From assembly GCA_017354895.1 (NCBI GenBank), contig CP071495.1:2773001-2837000 (forward strand): 64,000 bases of DNA. Reading direction: 5' to 3'. The translations under genes and the position numbers were made by a program. Below the pieces are notes generated by a model. It worked only from the letters and a program-made list of their open reading frames with translations, searched no databases and had not been told where the DNA came from. How positions within the stretch are numbered: position 1 is the stretch's first letter; each line of letters opens with the position of its first letter. Source of the DNA: Podospora comata (taxonomy: Eukaryota > Ascomycota > Sordariomycetes > Sordariales > Podosporaceae). Below, piece by piece: positions 35,601 through 45,919 of the stretch.

Positions 35601-35938
35601 CGCACCGGCACCACGGTAGTGGTAACATCCCCTCCTCCCCTCATAACTCCTCGTTTCGGTGTCGGCGATTGGAAAAGCCGGCGCTTTATGCCCTTCGTAT
35701 TCCTCACCTCGTCCTCAGCCTGGACAGTCACCAGCAGCCTCTGTGGCGAAACCGGGCTGCCAATGTCGAGCTCAAAGGTTCGTTTCCTAGGCGATCTCGC
35801 AATGGATAAAAGTCGCGCGGCGGGTTGGGCTCGTGGTTTGACGCGGGACGGCGGCAGCATCGGTGGGCTGAGAATCGGATCTATTAGCGGGTCGGGTGAA
35901 GATCCCAGGTTCAGCGTTATGGTGTGTTCTTCATCCAT
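29669..35938 (-). CDS. very large intronless AT-hook protein, function unknown
   Basis: A single 6,270-base frame codes 2,089 residues from an ATG. I do not recognise the family beyond its AT-hooks, R-GRPRK at about 126-131 and KRGRPRK at about 209-215, which suggest binding to the minor groove of AT-rich DNA. Basic SP-rich segments (SIARSPRKR, RRLFQSPTPKR) look like CDK sites or nuclear signals. Most of the rest is disordered: acidic tracts, EPR-rich heptads at about 604-647, a QPS repeat near 1480 and a His/Asp/Gln/Glu-rich block before the end. Six copies of a short F-x-F-S motif lie at 435-668. Only the last 170 residues look folded, with WELLDQCLTLHRQHRLPILP and WHLQIVEYYKHVVLHTRGE, then a basic Arg/Lys/Glu helix and tail. 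A chromatin role is inference. Confidence 0.88.
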   Translation of the reverse strand: MDEEHTITLNLGSSPDPLIDPILSPPMLPPSRVKPRAQPAARLLSIARSPRKRTFELDIGSPVSPQRLLVTVQAEDEVRNTKGIKRRLFQSPTPKRGVMRGGGDVTTTVVPVRGLSDDEGVTPRRRGRPRKSGTPVPTTRRKRPGTPGAKAVVARGTSRSPQKSPQKQQPLDEDALEHIEATPRPVSLLKRPAKRKSMTPAKEDTQPRKRGRPRKSQVPAEMNMGSIAEILQQDNASRLPPVQHDFFGQDQFTAGEDHDDDGAGDMEDDIWLGTLSSPAAQRLRTSLSNRSPPKEPSPAPEPEPEAEPSPEPEQQPQPEHSEGDFDEQGEWGDMHDGPEDDYDEGDYMTSPVRDLGDAQDTMAGAEDFTEVPLAELRSLMNSSMMAGQEQQQEEELGEATKVIIKNGIDYLRQSRGTAAGEGSQEAVQETGEEHDFGFSVGPGRTSQLEAAEPRKPFDFGSSFHPGQSTQMPSVRRRRETNFNFSVGPEKPAASSHAEQLEGLAFGQSTQKSPTPPRKNFDFDFSILPGENTAAERRSESASSSPVGQQEAKAAERAAVLRREVVGFGSSIGPVQKADTSSFEVKSRSFDPDFFSDESREQSAEPRQGSEEPRRHSEEPRRESQGPRQESEEPRHESEEPRQAPEEPSLKEQYSRSRPDPDFEFSDGPVPQPEPDQDVQPERQWAETSGYSATGQQDDPGQEPDREQPKPHKRPYKRLPPRPSEVEIRAEVEAEDEPADDSDAWWNRVPEKPKPIKKPKSLLGKLVRKAARQRTDSANTTQEPSPADTSNLSGEGDSFSTLPDEVYAAATPGQHVEPQLEEQHDDKVRDGEREEEPDNDGGEEEAQAASHPIQPSIERPSPVNHSIPHLESNRLLTPDETPSPIPSEAEGDGVDEDAGTVSPNQPAQPNVQVEMPSSPPASDPSPPVPVARLPQHTRTKSNETPADQLSDVAPLPRTDLNVQSLNLAPPGSQPRPSLSPIVRAGRVLQLVTSDPPSPPGRDSVLRSPFRGSFEKSSQSPAPFISQPRATRSPSPQRTDTAQEKQQDRPWFRGLQQIKNFVAETAKSLSPTRISNPRPEPEQEPEEEPEEDLQETPSRRSSGRDARFSEPEVDPEATVSAPNSAIAEPARRRAQERAEPARTSNFGFRGSFTSSRNHETTDRRPQQKATRLPAKEPTPQPEPEPFTMDPVNTQQPEQPAQEEEDDADFWLEAGGVTPFAPRVVPPQIKAPVVESRQSSKIPTLGRSISRQQQRDGQENQLRSSRNSQIDDADEIEQESSSILEQLDKRPAVKPTPAPARTNLSGFFSSPVLLPGQETPGMGLFKPSRREPANNLVQQQQKERKKLRQPDNSLFAHLVEIEEQQNQSVTAEAVTEKQSGFGNASQNVEVPSGAHDDSLESIDGGLKGKEKDRGRRSTSARAQEIMEKRLARITEGQRKAKEQMTAASTSQSFALQPSTSQPSASQPSAAQPSTTQPSTSRTDNTADQAKTSIRAKGKEPERPPIPAPRPPSPVEPQENPNKIPQLRNFAPRRREFGENTLFQPQAGPAKAAAPPATINVLNPDNSQVGRFFEESRQLIEPQKKRRQRVRAQNGQQISAEVFSSPKTTPPRHEPNRAASPAKSSFRSPLKGKTPGPVVEFTSSTLSPLPRERRANSPQKTRQSRSQKQGAGEGGIGERTGANNRREEPVVSYPELPEPQPEASEEEENGRQADPFSDTSQQRKDRELREQQDRQGWRAQELGPPLHYGKASFEQRLHQAKTQEPEQRPRGATWEGYGREVEEQPSELDWEAIGEQEPDQGHYDEDGEGRDQEPTPPLSEQDQQRYEPYQPRQRDYQGRDLEPVEEEDYSDEEEEGDYDHHQQGTYAQEGDYDNEDDYDHGDYNQEDDHDHHQQGEHDHEQEQEEEEEPQSFFPKFSLPSLPNPLSLLSSLVPTTTSPPPNDPLKGWGIPNWELLDQCLTLHRQHRLPILPLSDVSKSYVGLVPSIGEPQEAMTIEVWHLQIVEYYKHVVLHTRGEEDKWTEWELVRMLFAVLIGEMRRRDRKGMEERRRKREEVKKERERKKRGWFSLGGVFAGGGKKYKVEKPKRKERSRR

Positions 35939-36804
35939 GTCCGCGGTCGTCGCAAATTTGCCGCGGGCGAGGGCGTCCAGAAATAATAATCATGGGGGCA
36001 GGGGCAGACGCATGGACATGCAAGCCCACGACCTGCGTGTGTGTGTGTGTGTTGTTTCTCCCAAAAAAAATATGCCAAAATTTAGACACCACCCCGCCTA
36101 ATGAGGGCCACCGTTTAACGCGTCGATATAATGGATATGGGATGGAAATGATGGTTTGAATGCGACAAGCTGCGCTTCCTATCGGTGTGTCCTGTGCGCG
36201 CACAGTTACATCCGACCAGGTACCAACCGTGTCTGTTTACTTGTTGCCTCATTAGGCTAAGCCTTTTGATGGGTTGCTCCAATCAAAACATGTGGCTGTC
36301 TTCGGCAAGAATACCCCAGGTCTTGGCCAAATTTCGGGATAACTTTATGCCCTCTTAATGCCAACGGTGCAGACGTCATTGTCAACACTTCCTATCCGTA
36401 TCCCCCTCCTTTTCTGAAAAGAAGATGCAGATGCGGCCACTTCTCTTCTTGCAGCAACGCTAGAAAATGGGAGCCAAAGCTGAGCAAATCATTTATTACT
36501 AATCTTTGTTGCATCTTGAAGGTCTCAAGAACTAAAGCGCGCCCTTCGAGTTGTTCTTCAACATGACGTGATGGGGCTAATGGCGCAACCGGCCGTGTAA
36601 GTGGTGAATCGTGTGTTTGACAGCATTTGAATGTAGCATTGCTTGATAATATCGAGAGGGTAAACCTTTATTTCTCGACAGAATCATAGAATATATATAC
36701 CTTGACATCCTCATCCATTGGATCCCTTCTGATCATCATCTCAACATCCATCTCTGCCACCCACCGCACATATCCCAAGACAGCCCACCTCACACCTCAC
36801 CACC
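35939..36804. promoter_or_regulatory. divergent intergenic region, AT-hook gene / CmcJ-like gene
   Basis: About 870 bases between divergent start codons. There is a short GT array at 36041-36052, and a TATA-like atatatata at about 36691 some 110 bases upstream of the plus-strand ATG. No gene seen. Confidence 0.4.
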
Positions 36805-37677
36805 ATGGCCATCGACCACCTCCCCCCCTCAGGCGACGTAACCGCCCCCCTCAACTTCTACTCCCCCCCCTCCGACAATTCCCCCCCTTTCAATCTTGCC
36901 GACCTCCCCCCCGACTCCCCAACTCCCCCCCGAAACTACGGCTCAACCCCCGTCCCAACCCTCATCCACGACGCCCGCCCCAACCTCGCCTCCTTCACCT
37001 TAGACCGTGACTCCTTCCAAATCCTCACCTCCCAACCCCCTCCCACTTCCGAACCCTCCCTCTTCACCTCCGACACCTCCATCAAAACCCACTACTACCC
37101 CGAAATAACCTCCCTCCTCCTCTCCACCATCCCAAACGCAACCCACATCCTGATATTCGACCACACCATCCGCCTCCCCTCCCCATCCGCCCCCCGAACC
37201 CCCGTTCAGCGCGTCCACATCGATCAAACCGCTCTATCCGCCGCCCAGCGCGTAAGGAAACACCTCCCCCCCGACGAGGCCGACAAAATCCTCTCAACCG
37301 GCACCCGATACCGTATCATCAACGTCTGGCGACCCCTCAACGACGCACCCCTTGAATCCTTCCCCCTGGCTTTTGCCTCCAGCGCAAGTTTACGAGATGA
37401 GGAAGTGGTGCCGGTAGAGCACAGGTACACCCAGACGGGCTACATAGGGCAGACGGCCGCCATTGCCCATCATCCTGATCAAAAGTGGTATCACCTTTCC
37501 GCGATGCAGAACACCGAACGGATTCTCCTGCAGTGTTTTGACTCGGAGGCGCTAAAGGAAAACAGCGAGGTCAAGGGGGGGAGGGTGGCGCACTCGGCGT
37601 TTGAGGATCCACGCACCAGACCGGAGGCCGAGGGGAGGAGGAGTATCGAGGTGAGGGCTTTGGTTTTTGGTCCTTGA
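36805..37677 (+). CDS. CmcJ/AsaB-like (GA4 desaturase family) oxidoreductase-like protein
   Basis: A single exon codes 290 residues. The fold family includes AsaB-type hydroxylase/desaturases, which are common in fungal secondary metabolism but also occur as stand-alone genes. Family marks are NATHILIFDHTIR, VQRVHIDQTA with the first metal-ligand candidates H and D, RYRIINVWRPL, and the C-terminal HHPDQKWYHLSAMQ then TERILLQCFDSE. The N-terminal 50 residues are Pro-rich from very C-rich codons, with strong use of CCC. There is no signal peptide. No biosynthetic cluster surrounds it. The substrate is unknown, and some members may have lost catalysis. Confidence 0.82.
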   Translation: MAIDHLPPSGDVTAPLNFYSPPSDNSPPFNLADLPPDSPTPPRNYGSTPVPTLIHDARPNLASFTLDRDSFQILTSQPPPTSEPSLFTSDTSIKTHYYPEITSLLLSTIPNATHILIFDHTIRLPSPSAPRTPVQRVHIDQTALSAAQRVRKHLPPDEADKILSTGTRYRIINVWRPLNDAPLESFPLAFASSASLRDEEVVPVEHRYTQTGYIGQTAAIAHHPDQKWYHLSAMQNTERILLQCFDSEALKENSEVKGGRVAHSAFEDPRTRPEAEGRRSIEVRALVFGP

Positions 37678-38064
37678 ATTTGTTGGAATTTGGAAGGAAT
37701 CAGCAGGCGGAGAGAGGAATCTGGAAACAGAGAGTGGGCGAGTAGCATATCACGGTTTGGAGCAAGCAAGTTAGAATGAATTGATTTATTCCATATGAAT
37801 TGATAATAATTCGATGAACTAATCAGTCCGCCGCTTCCGCTGGGGTATTGCAGTAGATGCCCGTGATGCCGCCCGCAATGTTATGAAATAAAAGAAAAAA
37901 TCGAGCCCAATATATAACCGCCCAACCCGTAACTCCCTCCCGAAAACTCCGTTTCATATGCCCATAAGTAGTATGTCATGTACAACTTTCATCCACTAGA
38001 TATGATAGGTGGCGCAAAATGTCCGCATCCCAGATTAGGAGACTCGATGTTCCTCATTCCTCCT
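37678..38064. other. convergent 3' intergenic region
   Basis: About 390 bases between two stop codons, with AT-rich 3'-end-like sequence near 37780-37900. Nothing else seen. Confidence 0.5.
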
Positions 38065-39782
38065 CTAACCGCCCCGTCCACCACGTCCTCCCTTCCGACT
38101 GCTGCTGCGGCTCATAGGAACACCATTGGCACTAGATTGTCGGCTCATTGGCACTCCTCCAAAACCCTTGGCTGGCGACTGGCCTGGTGTACCTCCATGA
38201 CCTGGACGCGGGGTGCTGCTCCTTTCGTTGCTCATAACAGGCTCGACTGTATCTGGCAGCACCGGAAGCCCGAGGCGCTTGCGCACCTCGTTCTCCGAAG
38301 GCCTTTCGCCCTGAAGGTAAGCAACAAAGCGGTGGTCTCTAGCTGGGAAAGAGGCAGCTTCGAGGAGCTTGCGGCTTCCATTCTCCACAGCAAAGCTCGA
38401 TCCAGGGCCATTGGCCTGCTCATACTGCTTGAGGGCTTGCATGACCATCATATCACCATTGACGTCGTCGTTAGCGAGGCTGTTGGTGGTGTTGTACTCA
38501 AGTCTGTTGTGCCCCTTGATGTATGTGGATGGGAATGTGGCTGGAAGTTTGGGGTCTGCAGCAAGCATCCTGTCGAAGTTGCCAGGAAAGTCAAAATTGG
38601 CGAGCAACTCCATTCCCATGAGCTTGTCATCCACGAAGTTGGGATTGTTTGAGCCACGAAGTCCGCTGCGAGTCGCGTGCGAAATATTGCGCTCCATTGG
38701 GGGCGCAGAGGGAACCGAGTCGCCGTCATCGTCGTGCTCGCCGTTGCCGGAGTCGCTGCCGTCTGGCGACTGGATAGGACGGCCGTTCTCATCAAACTTT
38801 GGCTTATGCGTCAACAGATATTTGTGGGCGGCAAAGGCAGCCGTGTTGTAGGTCATTGAGAGCTCCTTGTCGGTGAATAGCTTGTCGATGCTGTAGATTG
38901 GTCCGATGGTCTTGCGCACTGCTAGGCGGTCGGTTTGCCAGAGAGGCGTGGTATTAGCATTATCTAGAGCTCGTCGCTGGGGGGCTGGGGAGCCATCGTC
39001 GTCGTTGTTATTGCGCTTTCGCTTCTTATTGTCCAAGGACATGTCGTCAATCTCTCCTCGTCGCAACCTCGTCGCTCGCTTGGCGTGGGTACCGCCAGGG
39101 CTGGCAGGGTTTGTGATGCTGAACTGGTTCGGGTGAAGCAGAAGAGCAGACGAGTCGGAGATTTCCAGTGCCTCCTTCTCCTTATTCAATCGGAATTTTT
39201 TGGTGGTAATGGCGTTGATTAGGCGGTCGCGAAGGGTTTGGGAGAGCGCGCGGTATTCTCGGTTCGCTGTCTCGACCTTAAAGGCGTGGGTGTTCATGTA
39301 CTCAGACACTTTCTTGTCATAGTCAAACTGTGAAAACAAGGTCAGTTTTTTGACAAAAAGCGACAAAAGGTCGCAAGGAAAGTATTCCTTACCTTGTGCT
39401 TCGCTAAAGCGTAGTCACGCTCCTCCATCAAGTCCTGGACTTTGTTCATCCAGTCTGTGAATCTCGGACCGGCCGCTCCAAGGTATGATTGTGGTGTTGT
39501 GCTCGCATCGGCGTTCAGCTGGTGGAGGATTTGTTGGTACTCCTCCTCGAGATTGTCAAATGGTCGCTCAGCGTATGGGTCAATCCTCATGACCAGATTT
39601 GTGTCCATTTGAATCTTGTGAAGTTGCTCGCGGAAGGTTTGGTCCCTGTCTCTAGCCAGCCTATCGTCAAGCTGGGCCAGTCGATCGGAGATCAACTGGC
39701 GGCGCTTGTCTCTCTTAGACTGTGTTGCTTGCGCTGATGTTCCAACCGGCGCAACGGCCGAGGAAGGGTCTGTCGTAGCCAT
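38065..39782 (-). CDS. Sds3-like histone deacetylase complex subunit
   Basis: Two exons (39782..39393, 39327..38065) give 550 residues. The N-terminal half is a coiled-coil and helical region: KRDKRRQLISDRLAQLDDRL, then RDQTFREQLHKIQMD, then MEERDYALAKHKFDYDKKV across the junction. This resembles fungal Sds3, the dimerising subunit of the Rpd3L/Sin3 deacetylase complex. A conserved basic patch RATRLRRGEIDD with KKRKRN follows. The C-terminus ends in an RGG/SR-like tail (SRSSSRKGGRGGRGG). The family call rests on overall pattern, not on a unique motif. Confidence 0.72.
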
Positions 39783-40724
39783 TGTGAATGCGACTCGAGG
39801 TGTGAAAGCTCTTGGTGGTCGAGAAACGAAGAGAAGCAGTCGTCACTCTCGAGACCAGTGTCGGGTCGATCGCCGAATCTGACAGGTTTGCGTCTGGCGA
39901 AGAAAAGGTGCAGAATTGGTCGAGATTTGTATATATCAGAGAAACTCTGGTATCAGAAATGAACTGGAGAAGGCCGTGATCATTGTATGCAAAGTCGACC
40001 TTGTTGACCTTGGTGTTGTGTGTCGGGTGACCGGTTCGAGAAGACAATAAGTCGAAAAGAAAGCGCCTTGCGCTGGACTGGCGGCAACCGACGGAACGGA
40101 CTGGCCGGCCTGCTATTGTCACTGTCCTCCCAACCCCAGCTGCCAACTGTGGCTTGCGCACGGTTTTCTTGTATTCAAACCGCCCATGCTGTGGCTTGAA
40201 ACCAGGAACACCAGAGCTCTGACCAATCAGATGATGTCTGGCCGGGCATAGCTTTAGAGCCTTGCTCCACTGTGGCACAACTGGCGCCGACTTCGAGCAA
40301 GGCTGCTCCGTGTGGAAGACAGTAAAGCTCACACTGTCCGCCCGCCGGAAGCTGCATTCAACAGGCAAGTGTTGTGTCACTCAGCCCACCAGCCTGAATT
40401 CAGAGAGATCTCACATCAACTCGATATTTTGAGGGACTCGGCCAATAGCTCAATACTCGACCGATATTCAAGCCCGGGACAGCTTTCCTATACCAACTTC
40501 ATAACACATCTCTGCAAAGACAAAAGCAGAACCCAAATTTACCCCTCCTCCAGGACCTGCAACGCCACTTCGTCGACCTCGATTTGACGGACCAAAGCTG
40601 GTTAGGGAGACAATACCACCAACAAAACAACATCTTGTTAACCGGTCTTTGGGTTTTGACCCTGAATTGACTACCACCAACCCGCCACTAGGCTTAACCT
40701 TACCCTCACATATCAACATTCAAG
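39783..40724. promoter_or_regulatory. divergent intergenic region, SDS3-like gene / LSM1
   Basis: About 940 bases between divergent start codons. The minus-strand frame of 221 codons in it has no family features. I saw no clear motif beyond AC-rich leader sequence just before LSM1. Confidence 0.4.
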
Positions 40725-41429
40725 ATGGAGCACCTCTCAATACATGACCACCAACACGGCCCTCCCCCCCCTGGAATGATGCCGCAACCACCTCAACATC
40801 CAGGCGGCCCTGTACCCCAGGGCATGACGCCCCCGGGACTCGGCCGCCCTCCCCAGCCCCAGCAGTTGCCAGCCCAGATGTTTACCACTGCTGCTCAGCT
40901 GTTGGATCTCACAGATAGTGTGTTCTCCTGTCCTCTCTCTCACTCACACATGAGTTCTAAACACCTCACAGAAAAACTCATGATCTCCCTCCGCGACGGC
41001 CGTAAATTGATAGGCATCCTCCGCAGCTGGGATCAATTCGGTATGTACATCTCTTGAACTATAACGACCCCAAGCCCAAGGAATAAGATATACTCAACAA
41101 GCCAAACAGCCAACCTCGTCCTCCAATCCACAAAAGAGCGCATCTTCGTCCCCCCCGTTCTCTCGGAAAAAGAGCCAACCGGCATCTTCGCCGACATCGA
41201 CCGGGGCACGTTCCTAGTCAGAGGCGAGAACGTCTTGTTGCTTGGAGAAATCGACCTCGACAAGGACGACGATGCGCCCCCGGGGTATCAGCTGGCCGAC
41301 ATAAAGATGGTGGAGAAGCTCGCGAGGGAGAGGAAGAAGGAGGAGAAGGTCAAGGAAAAGAAGAAGACCAAGATGCTGGGGAAGGAGGGCTTTGAGGGGG
41401 AGAATTTGGGGGAGATGCCGCTCATCTAA
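40725..41429 (+). CDS. lsm1: Sm-like protein Lsm1
   Basis: Subunit that gives the cytoplasmic Lsm1-7 ring its identity; with Pat1 the ring binds deadenylated mRNA 3' ends and promotes decapping. Three exons (40725-40917, 40972-41040, 41110-41429) give 193 residues. The Sm1 motif LMISLRDGRKLIGILRSWDQF is in exon 2 and runs into ANLVLQSTKERI; the Sm2 motif is GTFLVRGENVLLLGEID. The N-terminus carries a Pro/Gln/Gly-rich extension of about 50 residues, common in fungal Lsm1. The C-terminal Lys/Glu helix (KLARERKKEEKVKEKKKTK) is the extension that crosses the ring in yeast. Confidence 0.95.
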
Positions 41430-41741
41430 GAGGTGGGGAGGAGAGGAGAAGGGTAAGGGACTGAAAAAGCAGAATATTGTGAAATGCTTACTTTCAGGCT
41501 CTTGGGGAAGAGAGAGACCTGTTACATGCTCATGGCTTATGCGTAGATATGACATGATTGAGAAGGAGGGTTATGAAGAGGAAGTGCATCTCATAGCGAT
41601 GGGTTTGTTATTGAAGCAAGAATGGCATGGAAATGAGGACCATATACCATGTCATGGATTTGGTAAAAGTTTATGCCATGAATAGCCATCTACCGCGCTC
41701 ACACTCGGCATCGCAACACCCCTCAACTAGGTACACCCATC
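41430..41741. other. convergent 3' intergenic region
   Basis: About 310 bases between LSM1 and the glycosidase stop codons. No feature seen. Confidence 0.5.
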
Positions 41742-43925
41742 TCACAAAGCAACCACGAACCCCTCAGCTCTCGCCCCCTCCCTAACCCATTGCTCAGGCA
41801 ACTTCACCCCCTCATCATCCACCCAACCCCCAGCCATCATCCCCACCGCCATCAGCAGTCCAGCACTGTTGGGAAAATACGGGGTGGGCACCCTCTCCCC
41901 TCCCACCGCGTAGCCAGCATCATCAAATTTGAAGATGGGATGAAGTAGATACTCCACCGCCTGCTCTACATCCCCCAGTCTCAGGGAATTCATAGCCAAC
42001 ATTGCGAAATCCCACCCGTAGCTCTCATTCAGTCTCCACGTCTCCTTGATCCTGCGAGCCGTGTTGTTGACTACCGTGAGGTCCACCTGCGGTGACGGGG
42101 GAAGGAGACCAAATATCCCAGCCTGAGCAGGGTGGTCAAACGTTGTCTCTGCGGCAATCCACATGTTTGGGATCCCTTCATAAGTAGCGTAAGTGTTGTT
42201 GACGACTGGCAGGGGAGCTAAATTATCCCTGACAATACCCCAAATCTCTGGCGACGTCTGGTTCAGTCTCGCTTTCCACTTCGTCGCAACATCAAGACCA
42301 AACCTCCAGTAGGCGAGCTCAAAAGTAGGGTTGAGGGTAATATTAGGGTTGGTATTCTCCGACACGGGATACAACGGAGGGCCGAGGTCGTAGACTTTGG
42401 TGGAGGAGTTGAGCCAGGCAAAGTCCGCCATGAAATTCGCCGTTTCTGTCAGGATGGCGTCCCATTTCTGGAGGGTGGTGAGGTTGTTGGGGTGGGAAAG
42501 GTAGTCTGTCTCCGCAAAAAACATTGGGTGAGGCTGCTGCCAGATGAGGAGGGAGTTTATTTCGCCCGGGGATGACCGGCCGGTGAGGGGGTCGGTCATT
42601 TTGCCCCAGCGGGCTCCGTTGTAGCCTTGCTTTTCTGCGCGGGAGAGGCTGGAGGGGAGGAGTTGGTTGTAGAGGTGGGGGAGGGAGCGGTGGAAGAGGT
42701 CAAGGTGGTTCCAGCGGGCGAAGGGGAGGGTGTGCCAGAGGTTCATCTCGAGGTGGAATTTGCCGTGCCAGCCGTTGTTGACTAGACCGGATTCTTGCGG
42801 GGGGAAATCGGAGGCTGAGTTGACTGCTGTGAGGTATTGGGAGTGGATGATGCGGCGTTGGAGTTCGAGGGCGCGGGGGTCGGAGTGGACGGGGGTGAGG
42901 TCGATGAAGGCGCCTTTGGTCCAGTAGTTTTTCCACCAGTTGCGAGAGGCGGTAGTGATTTGCCGGTAGCTGGCTTTCTTGCTGGAAAAGTTGGGTGCCG
43001 GTGAGAAGGAGATGACGAGTTGGATCTTGGAGGATAATTTAGGGGCGAGGACGTAGCGATGAGTTCCGTCCAGGGGTCCGGTGATGGTTGCTTCACTGCC
43101 TTCCCACTGAATCAGCGTATAGTATGTGGTGCCGTCCAACGTGTGCTTGATCTGGGCACTTTGAGGCGAAAGCTGCTTCAAAGTCGTCTTGTGTTTGGAG
43201 GCTAGATTGAAGTGTCCAACAAAAGGAGCATTGAACTTTTCCTTGTCTGGGTAGGGAAAGTCCAGAAATAGACCAAGATCTCCCCTTTTTAAGAGTGATG
43301 ACTGAACCTGAACAGCAACAGTGTCAGAGTCCGAATCGGCCCATGTCTGAACTACAATCTTTGACCCATTGAATCTGGAAGATGAGGTCAGTCTTCCCGA
43401 CCACATGTCTAGCTCCTGGGTCTTTTCCTCCAGATCACTTTCGACAACATCATGACCACCAAAGTGTAGTCCGACATTGGCGAGGTTGAGTCTATGAGGG
43501 TTCTCTCTCAGCCAGTTCGAGATGTCGTTTTGGGCTGGGTTTGGCTGTTCATAGCGGACCAGTCTTCCATGCGTCCACCATTCCAAGCCGGTGTAGTCTT
43601 GAGATAATCAGTTGGTTGTCTCATGGATCATATACCTATCTGGTGTCTCATACTCACCTTCTACAGAAGTCTGCCCTGGGGTGGTGGGAAGGCTGAAGTT
43701 GTGCCATCCCCAAGTGTTCATGATAGCAAAGGGCTTGAAGGTTTGGAGCCCGGTAATGTCGGCCCCGAAGGCAAAGTTTCCATTTCCGACTTGCAACGGG
43801 GTTGTATCAGAACTTGCATTTCGGCGTACACTGAAGGACTGCACTACTTTGCGTCTTTGCTCAACAGAAATCCCCTTTGCCTCAGCCAGGCAAAAGAAGG
43901 CAACGATAAGATGGAGAGCTCGCAT
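41742..43925 (-). CDS. secreted six-hairpin glycosidase-like protein
   Basis: Two exons (43925..43658, 43597..41742) give 707 residues. A signal peptide of about 16 residues (MRALHLIVAFFCLAEA) is followed by a GNGNFAFGADITGLQT strand, the start of the N-terminal beta domain seen in GH65/GH95-like enzymes. The body is an (alpha/alpha)6 barrel: LEMNLWHTLPFARWNHL, RWGKMTDPLTGRSSPGE and a long helical region ending VGMMAGGWVDDEG. No GPI signal is present. Annotated relatives are usually named only as six-hairpin glycosidases; substrate and catalytic acids cannot be named from sequence reading alone. Confidence 0.82.
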
Positions 43926-44947
43926 GTTTGTGTGTCATGAGCTCGCAAAAGCGATGTGACTTTCGAGATGTAGCAGACTGTCCACATGCTGCACAGCATT
44001 CTTATACATATAAGTAAGGTAGTATAAACACATGGCAGCCATGTGTTCCCCTCATGGAGCAATATCTCAAAGTGACCCGTTGATCTGGGCAATGGGCCCT
44101 TGATATTCAGCCATCGACCACTAAACCATTAGCCTGGTAGAGACTGCAGAGGTCTGAAGAGGGGTGGTGACATCCATAACAAGTCAAGATATTCTTTCCC
44201 GTTGCAAATAGCAACCAAGGAGAAGAAGGTGGGTTGGAGAACGGCAGCGGGATGGACGGTCACTGCATTGAGGCTGATATGAAATTCCGTCAATAAGCAA
44301 GCTTCCTGATGTTCATTCGAGGAGTGGTGTCGTCAAGTGGTCGCATACTAAGTGAGGTCTCAAGTACTTTCCAAATGACGTGAGAATATCTCCCAACTTA
44401 TAAGAATGGTTCGAGCAGGCATCTCGAGTTCAAAGTTGGGTGACCTGATATGAGCTGAGGGTTGAAAGTGGAACGGGATCGTAGTCCAGCTGAAACAAGT
44501 GGGCAAGAGTTGGGGAAATTAGGCCCAACTACCCCGCTAAAGTGGGCTAAATGCCGCCCTAGAACGGCCCTGCCACCACGCCGCAGACAGGCCGCCCAGT
44601 TGCTGTTGCTGTGCAGCATTATTTTGCATGTGTTTCCATGCTGGTAAACATCCCACCCACTCAGCCGTCTTTTAACTTTTGTTGACTTTAGACTTTCTAC
44701 GCCCTCTTCCATATCTTGAACTTGTCGCCCATTCAACCATATCGAGAATTCACAACGAGAAGCCGTCCGACATTCTGTATCTGCCAGTCTTCATCAGAGG
44801 TCTGTTTCGAGCTCTGCTCCGCATTGACAGCAGTGGAGTTTCCCCATTAGCTGCGTCATCATAGCGAATTGCCCCGCTAACCTTTGGCACACTGCGACCT
44901 GCAGTTCACCAGTATCCCACAGACAGTTTGCGCTTTGGGTTCTCATC
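43926..44947. promoter_or_regulatory. divergent intergenic region, glycosidase / MOB1
   Basis: About 1 kb between divergent start codons. No gene, tRNA or clear motif was found. Confidence 0.4.
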
Positions 44948-45919
44948 ATGAGTAACTTCTTGACGACAGTGTGAGTTGACCTCCGGCCGTTACCCCTAGA
45001 GCCCCGACCAAAATCCACGATGCGCCCCTCTTTCCCCATTTTGAGAGAACCCCGAAGACGCTTCACCGACTCGACGTGGGGTGCCTAGCTCAATCCCAGC
45101 GAGACGCACGCGACCATTGCAACTACGAGTTGAAGATATCTTGGCTAACTTGGGCACACTGAAGTAACCAACGGACGAGGAATCAGTTCAGGCCTCGCGC
45201 TGGCGGCAAAGGCGGTGCCACCAGCTACCAACTTCGTCAATATGCCGAGGCGACTCTTGGCGGGGGGAGTCTTCGCAAGGTGGTGAAGCTTCCTGAGGGC
45301 GAGGATGAGAATGAGTGGTTGGCCGTCAACAGTATGCCCTCTACATTCCTAAACCTGCCGCCGAAAATGATAGGCCAACTGACTCGTGATGGATAGTGGT
45401 CGATTTCTACAATCAGATCAACCTGCTATATGGCGCCATCACCGAGTTCTGCTCTCCTCAGTCATGTCCCGAGATGAAGGCCACAGATGAGTTTGAGTAC
45501 TTGTGGCAAGACTCGGAGAACTACAAGCGACCAACGAAGATGCCAGCGCCGGCCTACATTGAGCAGCTCATGACTTGGGTTCAGAGCAATATTGACAATG
45601 AGTCTGTGCTTCCCAGCCGTATCGGTACGTTGCCCGTCTCTACAGACTAGAGAAGACCCCCTTAACACAAGAAATAGGCGTTCCATTCCCCAAGTCTTTC
45701 CCAGCTCTTGTGCGCCAAATCTTCAAGCGCATGTACCGTGTCTACGCGCACATCTACTGCCACCATTACCCAGTCATCCGAGAGCTCGGCCTGGAACCCC
45801 ACCTGAACACCAGCTTCAAGCAGTACGTCCTCTTCATTGATGAGCACAACTTGGCCAGCGGGAAGGACTTTTGGGGTCCTTTGGGGGATCTGGTGGACAG
45901 CATGTTGCGTAGTGACTAG
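44948..45919 (+). CDS. mob1: MOB1 kinase activator
   Basis: Adaptor that activates NDR-family kinases in the septation/mitotic-exit network. Four exons (44948-44970, 45165-45331, 45397-45624, 45678-45919) give 219 residues. The sequence follows Mob1 almost without deviation: [19 protein letters not shown] across the first junction, [20 protein letters not shown], and the zinc ligands in [10 protein letters not shown] and the later [11 protein letters not shown]. It ends [14 protein letters not shown]. The first coding exon is only 23 nt and its intron is the longest of the gene (194 nt), so a first-exon search by frame alone would miss the start. Confidence 0.97.

Noticed and set aside
30085-35809. 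Many antisense and shifted frames of 60-300 codons
   Set aside because: They overlap the 2,089-codon AT-hook gene and reflect its biased codons.
39715-40380. A 221-codon minus-strand frame upstream of the SDS3-like gene
   Set aside because: It overlaps the true N-terminus in another frame and covers a divergent promoter; no family features.
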